A DNA stretch of 42,791 nt from Eimeria necatrix (lineage: Eukaryota; Apicomplexa; Conoidasida; Eucoccidiorida; Eimeriidae), in the NCBI RefSeq assembly GCF_000499385.1, contig NW_013654634.1:75001-117791 (forward strand), given 5' to 3'. The notes below the pieces were generated by a model. That model saw nothing but the letters and a program-made list of their open reading frames with translations, searched no databases and had not been told where the DNA came from. The position numbers were made by a program, and so were the translations under genes. This document shows, piece by piece, positions 1 to 8,700 of this stretch (the first letter of the stretch is position 1; each line of letters begins with the position of its first letter).

Positions 1-2035
1 GTTGGAGTTGCAATCTCAGGCATTACCGCTGACGCTAGTAAACCCTAAACCCTCGCCAAACCCTAAACCCTCGCCAAACCCTAGACCCTCGCCAAACCCT
101 AAACCCTCGCAGAGCCGTAACGCGTGGACCTAGTGACCTATCTCCCCGCATTTCTGGTTTTCTTTAGACGTAAACCCCAGCATGAAAGCCCACAGCTTGC
201 AGCCTAGAGCTTGATGTCTAGGGATTAGGGTTTAGGGTTTAGGGTTTAGGGTTTAGGGTTTGGGTGTGGGCTGCAGAGGTCTTGTGCGAAATTATGAGGA
301 ACGCGTGCCTCCAGCACAAATTTACTTATGATACGGAGAAGCCAGCGGCAAGGCTTGCGTTGCTTGTGGCTGACAGTGAGTTTCGCAAACCATTATTTAG
401 GGTTTAGGGTTTAGGGTTCGTTGTCTCCGGCCGGGGTTTCTGCAGAGAGACCCTGCCCGTTGGTTTCTAGGGTTTAGGGTTTGGGGGTTCTGCTGATGTG
501 GGCGTGCCGGCAGCGCCAAGCCGCCGGGTGGGGGCGCAGCAAAGTGCTCGAAACCCTAGCCCAAACCCTAAACCCTAGCCCAAACCCTAAACCCTAAACC
601 CTCGTTTGTGGTTTCTGCAGAGTGCCAAAGCAACACCCAGCGCAGCGGCAAAAGGCCCTACGGAGTGGGGCTTTTGATTGCTGCATGCGATGCTTCGGGG
701 CCGCGGCTATTTCAGAATTGCCCCTCGGGCAACTATTACGAATACGACGTAAACCCTAAACCCTAGCTAAACCCTAAACCCTAGCTAAACCCTAACCCTA
801 GCTAAACCCTAAACCCTTCAACCGCCTCAAACCCTCGAACCTCGCTTCTTCAGCCAGGCCTTTCAGAGAGGGGCGGCGGCAGCAGACTGCACGCCAACTG
901 CCGAGGGCTTCCTCTAGGGTCGAGGGTTTAGGGTTTAGGGTTTAGGGTTTAGGGTTTGGGGGGTGCAGGCCGTTGCCTTCGGCGCGAGGTCCCAAGCTTC
1001 AAAGACATACCTCGAGAAACACTTCGAGACTTTTCCCACCGGCAAGTTGAAAACCCTAAACCCTTGTAAACCCTACTTTGCAAACCCTAAACCCTTGTAA
1101 GCCCTAATTTGCAAACCTTAAACCCTTGTAAACCCTAATTGAAAAACCGTAAACAGTTGTAAACCCTAATTTGCAAACCCTAAACCCTAGCCTGCAAGTT
1201 GCTGCCTGCCCACCCCCTGGGCAGAGCCTAGTGGGATCTCTCTACGGCCCACTGGCTCTTGTGTGGGCCGCGAGCCACTCATCTAGGGTTTAGGGTTTAG
1301 GGTTTAGGGTTTGGGATTTTTGCAGCTTCACTGGATGACCTGCTCCTGCATGGCGCGAAGGCCCTAAAGGCCTCTATGGCCGCCGACACCGAGTGAGCTG
1401 AGGCTCAGGGCTTAGGGTTTAGGGTTTAGGGTTTAGGGTTTAGAGCTGCCCCCACACGGCTTCGGAAGCCCGCTGCTGGAGTTGAATGGGCGTTCGAGTT
1501 GAGCGGTTAGGGTTTGGGATTTAGGGTTTAGGGTTTAGGGTTTACTGTGAAGACTGTAGGGTTTGTGCTGCTTGCAGGCTGACAGCTGAGTGTCTTTGCG
1601 TCGGGATTGTCGGCCGCGGGCAGCCGTGGCGCGGTGAGGGTTTAGGGTTTAGGGTTTAGGGTTTAGGGTTTGGGGTCTAGGATCGCGCAGGATTCACTGC
1701 AGCAGAATATGGACATTAGCACACTCCTCAATCCGAGGGTTTAGGGTTTAGTGTTTGCGGCTTGACGGCTATGGTGCAGAGCTCGACCATGAGGAGCTGC
1801 AAACCCTCGTGGATCGTCTCACGGTGCGTTGGTGGTTTAGGGTTTAGGGTTTAGAGTTTATATTCCAAACTTGCGAAAGCAGTATTCTGCAAAGGCATCA
1901 TACTCTCGAGGGCATGGCCTTGAGGGTTTAGGGTTTAGGGTTTAGGGTTTAGTGCTTGCGGTATGGCTGCAGAACGCTGAATCTAGCGGCGACGGCGGCG
2001 ACGGCGGTTCTATGGCTGTGGATATGCCGGAGTAA
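1..2035 (+). CDS. PSMA1: 20S proteasome subunit alpha type-1 (alpha6), 5' end outside window
   Basis: Alpha-ring subunit of the 20S proteasome core. Eight exons were placed by splice signals and by colinearity with PSMA1 proteins: 1-37, 277-375, 621-748, 969-1041, 1326-1392, 1578-1633, 1780-1823, 1973-2035 (TAA 2033-2035). They total 567 bases, 188 residues plus stop, about what remains of human PSMA1 from the same point. Recognisable pieces in order: [12 protein letters not shown] (exon 1), [16 protein letters not shown] and [10 protein letters not shown] (exon 3), [14 protein letters not shown] (exon 4), [12 protein letters not shown] (exon 5), CVGIVGRG (exon 6), a Gly/Asp-rich tail ending in AVDMPE. 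Joined segments match the family's spacing without gaps, which supports the exon choice and rejects other 'ctgcag' sites. The N-terminal ~70 residues lie upstream of base 1. Intron 4 uses a GC donor (1042). Every intron contains TTTAGGG/AAACCCT repeats. The identification is firm; individual junctions are predictions. Confidence 0.93.
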
Positions 2036-3092
2036 AGCTTCGGAAATTTTGTCGAGGGTTTAGGGTTTAGGGTTTAGGGTTTGAAATTTCAGCCAGTGAT
2101 ACAGCAACCCAGGAAACCCCGTTTCCACTCCTAAGATGTCTCTTTCGAGACGAACTCAAAATCCCAAATATGGTGTTTTAGAAATGACTAGTCTAGGTTT
2201 TGGATCTGGAAATTAGGGTTTAGGGTTTAGGGTTTAGCGGAGATCCAGCATGGTCTTCGAGCCAGATGGAAGTCTGCAAGTAGGGTGTAGGGTTTAGCAA
2301 GTTCACTTTCTGCAGCATGCGCTTAACACGGGTTTTGCAGTGGCAATTTGTGTTTGGAATAAAACCGCGGTAGGGTTTAGCGTTTAGGGTTTAGGGTTTA
2401 GGGTTTCAATTCAGATGGGACAGGAGGGCCCCTGTGGGGCCCTTCTGCCCGTGCTGCGGCGACTTGCTTCCCAATGAGGGTTTGGCAGTTTGATCGGCTC
2501 TTTAGAAGTTTCAGCAAAAGTTCAAGAAGTTCATTTAAGTTTTTTCTGGTCTAGGGTTTAGGGTTTAGGGTTTAGGGTTTGGAAAATGGGGAAGGTGTCG
2601 AAGGCCCGCAAGCGGAAGGGCCGCCAACAGGCTCTGAAGTCCGACGCAATGGACGAAGACAAACCCCAAAACAGCGGAAAGCTTTCGGAAACTGCGAAAG
2701 TCAGCAAATTCAAAAGCTAGGGTTTAGGGTTTAGCGCCTTTTTCTAAGCACTGCAGTCGAAGCAGCAGCAGATTCTTTGCTTCGATGGTGATTAGCGCCC
2801 GGAGGTTAGGGTCTAGCGCTCAGCGAGGGTTTGAGTCTAGGGTTTAGGGTTTAGTCTGGGGTTTAGGGTCTGAGGGTTTAGGGTTTGGAATCTTCTGCAG
2901 GGCGAAGAGGAAGGAGCAGAAGGCACAAGCAGCCATGCCGTCTTCAAGGTGGGCACTTTGTACAACTTCGACTTCCCTGAAACCCTAAACCCTAATTCTA
3001 CCCTTTCTGTGAAGCTTTTTTCGCTGTAAACCCTAAACCCTCGCCTCCAAACCCTTGCTAAACCCTCAACCCCCGGACGTTTTGTGGTTCAG
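38..3092. repeat. Interstitial telomere-like repeats (TTTAGGG/AAACCCT) in introns and spacers
   Basis: Short arrays of 2-6 heptamers recur about every 100-150 bases. AAACCCT orientation: about 41-113, 541-602, 751-815, 1050-1192, 2981-3065. TTTAGGG orientation: about 226-262, 398-418, 468-482, 916-958, 1284-1314, 1408-1441, 1505-1543, 1637-1672, 1738-1750, 1833-1850, 1923-1951, 2055-2082, 2215-2237, 2374-2406, 2551-2580, 2720-2733, 2836-2887. TTTAGGG is the telomere unit of coccidia and plants, but here it lies between and inside genes, so this is not a chromosome end. None of the predicted exons contains an array; the arrays fall in introns of both left-hand genes and in the spacer between them. 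This fits the telomere-like repeat class described for Eimeria feature-rich chromosome segments. Confidence 0.95.
2036..2585. other. Spacer between PSMA1 and the next gene
   Basis: 550 bases with no exon I can support. It contains four or five TTTAGGG arrays (about 2055, 2215, 2281, 2374, 2551) separated by unique sequence. It must hold the PSMA1 3' UTR and the promoter of the following gene, but I see no recognisable promoter or polyadenylation element. The last array ends only a few bases before the ATG at 2586. Confidence 0.6.
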
Positions 3093-3332
3093 CGCCATGC
3101 TGCTGAGAGAAAAGCAGTGAAGCAGAAAATCGCGGTTTTGAAGCAGCGGCGGAAGAAGCTGCGGAAGAAGTTTCCGAAAGAAGCTGCAGAAAAACGTGAA
3201 ATAAACAAAAAGATTAAATCTTTGATAAAAGAAATAACAGACAAACATGAAAAAGAATTAAAAGAATTGGGAATTGTCAAGACAGCTGGCGCTGACGAAC
3301 TCAAAGATGAAGATATCGACATCGACAACTAA
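2586..3332 (+). CDS. Small basic coiled-coil protein, OTUD6-like N-terminal region
   Basis: Predicted exons are 2586-2699, 2901-2948 and 3093-3332 (402 bases, 133 residues plus stop), all phase 0. The ATG has A at -3 and G at +4. The N-terminus is Lys/Arg-rich (MGKVSKARKRKGRQQALKS). The last exon is a highly charged coiled coil starting RHAAERKAVKQKI and ending DKHEKELKELGI, then an acidic tail (DEDIDIDN). That coiled coil resembles the segment preceding the OTU domain in OTUD6B-type deubiquitinases (RHRKEKK... to ...KHREELEQL). No OTU catalytic Cys/His region was found in the 2 kb downstream, so either this is a stand-alone small protein or later exons were missed. The first donor (GTCAGC) is weak; an alternative GC donor lies at 2716. 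Both introns carry telomere-like repeats. The last exon is fairly secure, the rest less so, and the function is not established. Confidence 0.5.
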
Positions 3333-3348
3333 AGCGGCACGCGCCGCT

Positions 3349-3351
3349 CCG

Positions 3352-3382
<31 letters not shown>

Positions 3383-3593
3383 GGTAGTTGCTGCAGCGGC
3401 AGCAGCAGCAGCGACAGCGTCTGCAGCTGCTGCGGCAGCCGCAAAAGCAGCAGCGGAAGAGTCTGCAGCTGCTGCTGCAGCAACAGAAGCAGTGGCGACA
3501 GCAGCTGCAGCTGCTGCAGCAGCGGCAAAAGCAGTAGCGACAGCACCTGCAGCTGCTGCAACAGCAGCTGCAGCAGCAGCAGCAGCTTTGGGC
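3349..3593. repeat. Imperfect CAG/GCA trinucleotide tract
   Basis: About 245 bases dominated by CAG/GCA/AGC triplets with scattered substitutions, starting 17 bases after the stop of the preceding gene. Because the triplet lacks stops on either strand, long poly-Ala, poly-Leu and poly-Gln-like frames are open in several frames, including a minus-strand frame (3329-3670) that begins with a charged, non-repeat stretch (KEYKLLKVRARTGRSEAKKK) before the poly-Ala. CAG repeats that encode homopolymeric amino acid runs are characteristic of Eimeria coding sequence, so a minus-strand or unrecognised coding exon is possible. I see no homology that decides it. Confidence 0.85.
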
Positions 3594-5781
3594 GTTTTCT
3601 TTTTCGCCTCAGATCTGCCAGTGCGAGCTCTCACCTTCAACAGTTTATACTCTTTTAGCAATTTTGTCAAACCCTAGGGTTTTAGTTTTATGCTGTTAGA
3701 TCTTGGCCTGCTTTTGTTGTCAGAACATTCTTGCGGGGTGTTTGCTGCGACGCATGCCAGTTTTGCATTTTCGGCTAAGTTTCTAAACTATAGATTGTGA
3801 ACTTGGAGCTTGAGGAGCAGCAGTTTTCTGTAATATAAATCATTAAAAGATCGCAGGCCTAGAGAACCAGCTTGGGTTTCATTTAGGGTTTAGGGTTTGG
3901 GGTTTAGGGTTTCGGGTTCAGCTTTGCAGCAACTGAAGTGCTACGGAGGTCGTTGGAGGCCGAGAAGTTCAGCGGCCTTCAGTTTTTTCGATATACTTTT
4001 TCTTTTGATAACATTGCGTTAGGATTTGGGACGCCAATTCTTATTCCTCCTTGCAGCACTTGTTTACGTTTAGGGTTTCAAAGAGCTGGCTTCTCTCTTA
4101 AAAGTGATTTCGCGGTCGCTTTTCAATTTACCCGGTGAGCCCTCGTCTCACAATATCTTTAACGGATTACGAGCTCTAAAATTCAATTTGTAGACTGCTT
4201 TCTTGCTTTGCCTCTGTTCTTGGTCAGAAAGAAGCTGCTGCAATCTCTACAATTGCTGCTGCTGGCTGCATTTCCAGTGTCTTTGCTGATGCAGAGCTGT
4301 TCAGTGTTCCGAAATCCATAAATTTCAAGCTAAGTGCTGTGGACCGCAGTGGGATACAGTTTTCATGTCTTTGCTGATGCAGTGGCATCCAGTGTTCTGA
4401 AATTCATGAATTTCAAATTAAGTGTTTTGGTCAAGTCTGCAGTGAAACCTCCCGTGCAGCAATTCAAATGAAAGGACAACCTTGGCTTCAGGATAAGGTA
4501 TCGGCGTCTGCAGCTTGCGGCAACATGAAAACAGTCTTTGCAAGCCTACAAACTTCTCCGTAATCGGTAGAACAGGCATTTCTAAGATAATGGTAGGTGC
4601 TTTTCAGATGTTTAGGGCAGTACGTGCGTTGGCACATAAAATTGCAGAGCCCTGAGGCACAAAAGTATGATGGTTTAGGTTCATGCGCCTAAGCTCATAC
4701 AGCTTTTGCAGCTGTGTGCATCCAAACTACACTGTCATGAAGTAGACATTCAGTTGCAAGAACCTTATTTTGGAGCCTAAAGTTGTCTTTGCCTTCAGCT
4801 TTCCGCATTTTCTGGCCTTGGCTGAAAGCAGGCAAGTAAGAGGACCTGCCAGGCAAAAATGCGACGTTGCATTTTTGCCTACCGCCCTGTGAATAAGTTT
4901 GTAGTTGAGCTCATTGCTTTTAGAAGTGCTGCTGCCTTTTCTGCCTGCCCTACATACCTGGCTGGTGCATCTTTGCAATGGCCGCAGCAGCTTAAAGTAC
5001 ACACAGGCCAAAATGACACATGGGGAGGTAAAGCCTGGGATATGCAAAATCGGCGCAAGATGGCGGCAAGCCCAGGGTCGCTGGGCCGATATGAATGTTG
5101 TTAAGACGTTTATGCTGCCGAGTATCTAACTGACTTGGCAAGAAAAATATCTGGGATCGTAAATGAGAAATGCAACAGAGCCTGCCACCAGTCGAGCCCT
5201 AGAGCTGCTACATGCGACTGGGGCTTGAAAGATCAGTGACTACCATTCTTTGAATGTGATATTTTCGCCATCAAATTCTGTAAAAATCTCTTCATGCTCT
5301 TCATAGAGAGATTTTCGTTGGAAACACAACGGTGGCTCGTGACTATCGACCACCGACAAGCACGAGCCAACGTCAATGCACCTGAAGCCCTGTCCTATAG
5401 CGTAGTTTTCACGGCAGTCGTCTTAGCTCAATATTATCTATTTAACAGATGAAGGGGGAAAATGCTGTAGTAATTTGAGAAGACCTGCGAATAGCGGCAG
5501 CAGCAAACGGGCTGCCTCTGCGCATCAGTCGCTGTAGTCACGGAGGTGACCTTCATGCTAAGAGGTATCCTTATACCGCCTGGTTCCGTACTGGATCGGT
5601 GTAAACTGGCCGTACTTTTTTCGTTGTTATTGAAAACACATAGCCAACAATTTGCGCCCCATGACTGCCTAGCATTCCCGGCAACACACTGGGGTTCAAG
5701 TGTGGAGGCAGTCTGCACGAAGCCCTCCCTCCTTTGGCTCATCACAGCTGAAGAGCTCAACAATTAGTTGCTTCTCACACG
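3594..5781. other. Spacer upstream of the dynein gene, no supported gene
   Basis: About 2.2 kb. It holds a palindromic AAACCCTAGGG junction at about 3669-3680 and one last TTTAGGG cluster at 3881-3913; beyond that the telomere-like repeats stop. A 'ctttgcag' at 3921-3928 followed by an open stretch to 4138, ending near a GTGAGC, could be an orphan exon of the preceding gene, but the peptide is not recognisable. The rest (4.2-5.78 kb) is unique sequence of ordinary composition that should include the dynein promoter and 5' UTR; no motif stands out. Confidence 0.5.
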
Positions 5782-8700
5782 ATGGCTACCCTCACTCCGC
5801 GCCACCGGTGGATGGTGGCTCAGGTGGTATCTTCGTTCAAATTGGCAGAATATGAGCCCCTTGTCGAGGCACTATTTCGGGACCAGTTTGCAATTAAGAT
5901 CGACCCTTTCCTCAAAGGCACATCATCCACGCAATATCTGTTATTCTCTTATCATGCCGGAACTCATCCGGCTTCTCCACGAGCGGATATTCCAGGCAAA
6001 CTCATATGCTCAGGTTAGGTTGTCGCTGTCTGTGTAGAAACCGAGTTAAAGCATCAGCAAGAACTTACAAATTAGTTGGCTTACTATCCTGCAAAGCATT
6101 ATTGGATTCCTTCATTACGAGGCGGCAACAGTGTGCAGAGTTGCAAATTCACAACTGTGATCACACAGACCAACTGTAGCAAGTGCTGGCTGCCAGTTCA
6201 TCACAAACGGTAGTCACTAGCTGCATCTGCGCTGCAGAGGGCGTCTCGGATGAGGCAGGCTCTAAATATGTTTACTTTCTTCGAACAATTCCGTTCGGGA
6301 AGTCTTTGAACTTGAGCACACCTGCCGATGCAGAGCTGGCCTTTGGAGAGCTTCCCGAGTTGCCTCTTCAAGCCCTGCACACGGCATTGTCAGGGATATT
6401 TCTTCCTACTGTAGAACACTTCGATAAAGCGGACTGGTGAGCGAACTGAGCTTGTGGTGCCTGCAAGAAGGCATGAGCACGGCAGCGAAAAGTTCCAGGT
6501 TAAGGATGGAGAAAGCAAGCAGCAAGCCCAAAGCAAAGAATCATACAGAGCCATTTAGCTAAGGGAGCTTTAAACATGCTGGAATCCATTGCGATAGTGC
6601 AAGGAAATGATAACTGCCCTGTGCTTAATTTCTCCGGAGCTGCAGAGCGTGCGAGTTGCGCCAATTGTATTTGTTCAAAGCACAGTTTGCAGGAACAGAT
6701 TAGTGTCGACATTGGCAAAAATATGCACTAAAAATAAGAGATGAATATCTTTAGGCGAGGGTAAGCTTGCAAAGGTGAAAGCTCATTTTTTTCTCAGGAA
6801 AAAATGCACAGACGAGCAGCGTAATGAGTTTCTCGCCTGCACACGAACACTTTGCAAAGAGCTGGGAGAGGCGATTGATGCTTTAGCTCATGGAATTCAG
6901 CTAAAACAACCAGATCCAAGGTAAATGAGGCAGCATGGCTTGCAGGTAGTCATGCCCCTCTGTTTTTGTCATTTGACGTCCTGTTTCCTGTGCGTTATGA
7001 TTAAAAGAGTTGTTATTACGGTGATGGAAGCCGACACGTCTACCCCTGGTGCCACGCCGTTGTCTTTCACAGGTTCTCTCTGGCAGACATAAGAATGGAC
7101 TACATTGCAGCTGCCAAGAACCCTGACATTGTGTCTCATTTTGAAGAGCTCCTAGATGACTGGTGCAAGGAGATCGAACGGTACTTAGAAGCATCGCTTG
7201 ACAAAGGTGCAGCTATAGCCGATAACGGTCCCCGCAGCGAAGTAAGCATTAACGCATATACCCTTTTGTTTTGACAGCCCGACTTATTTTGAGACATTCA
7301 AACGTCTTTGAATTAATAGAGCTCCAGCTGCACAATGCAGCCGTTTTCCACGTGCATGTTGAAACGGCGTCGTAGATTGAAAACTGGAGGGGCAGAATGA
7401 GGAGGCTCAGCTCGATCATTCAGCAGTTAAAGAGCGACACCTGCCACACAGTGTTTCAGGTGCTTCATGCTGTTACGAAGGTACGCTAGTACTACACGAC
7501 GAACTCGGAGCCTCTTCCCCCTTGAACTCCATGTCCTTTTTCACAGAGTGCCACGCCATGCTTGTTGTTTGTGTTAAGTTGGCTGCGGCAATGCGCGGTT
7601 TTTTTCTGCACAACAGTTAGCCTCAGGTGTGTCGCCGAAGTCTCGACAATCCGTTTTCCACACGATGAGACGATGCAAGCAGCTGGATGTGGCCATCACA
7701 GAGGCCTTTAGCGAAGCCAAGGACAACGTGAAGTATTTGGCGACACTGGAAAGGTTTATAGACCCCCTTTACTCAGGTTTGCTCCCCCAGCTGCTACTCA
7801 TACCTGCTTGGTTGCTTTTGGTCCTCTTACCACGCATGCTGATTGCTTTCAAGTAACCTTCGCATAGCAGCAGCATTTGGATCGCCTTCCTACAGGAAAC
7901 CCGGCAAGCATTCTTGAAAGCCTAAGCGCGCTGATGAGTGCAATAACAATGATACATTCCATCTCGCGGTACTACAATACGACTGAACGAATGGTTTCAT
8001 TCTTCACGAAGATAACGAAGCAGGCATGTTGCTACTCCTCAATCCACAGAGTGCCTGAAAATTCGTAATGCAAGCAGCTAATGCAGTAGTAAAAGCACCT
8101 AACTTGTGAAGACGGAGTCTGTTTCAACCTAGCTGCTGCGTAGTTTGCCTCCAGATGATTAAAAATTGCCGTTTATGGCTGACTGGTGGCGACCACCATG
8201 AAGCATTGTGGGAAAGAGAGCCTGAAGTCATAATTCCAATGCTGCAGTATTGCTTGAAGTTGAACGACGCCTACCATGAACAGTATCACGTAACAAGAGA
8301 GCGGCTAATGGCTATTTCAAAAGGGAAGCAGCTTGAAGTTTCCGATCAAGATATATTCAGCAGGATGGACCTCTTCTGCCGGCGAATTCAGAAGCTGATA
8401 TCTATGGTAGGTGTGCACTGGCCTATACCTGATGAAGGGATGAGCGCAACTTTGCCGCCACTTAGGGCCAGCAACCTCATGTGCAAATGCTGTTCACGTG
8501 GAATTTCTCCCGCTTCAGTAAAGCTTTCACGTGCATTTGGCTCAGTACCTCGAAACAAAATCTGGCGCCTGTTTTGTGTGAATGTTTTCAACGTGTGGCT
8601 CTGTGTTTGTGATGATATATCGTTCGCGTTTGCTTTCTTGTGATGGTGTTGCCAGTATTCGACGATTCAGCAGTTCAGCAACATTGCTGACCAGAAGTTT

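Noticed and set aside
445..472. Possible extra PSMA1 exon after the ctgcag at 439-445
   Set aside because: Splicing exon 2 directly to 621 restores the exact family spacing (LALLVAD-K-CQSNTQR); an additional piece would insert residues.
1881..1922. Open stretch after aaagcag in PSMA1 intron 7
   Set aside because: No GT donor in matching phase, and the C-terminal tail already follows in phase 0 from 1823 to 1973.
1..3092. Chromosome end or telomere, because of abundant TTTAGGG units
   Set aside because: Arrays are short, occur in both orientations, and are interspersed with PSMA1 exons; this is interstitial repeat, not a terminal array.
5768..6037. Alternative longer frame over dynein exon 1
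   Set aside because: No ATG start, and its peptide lacks the [13 protein letters not shown] block that matches the family N-terminus in the ATG 5782 frame.
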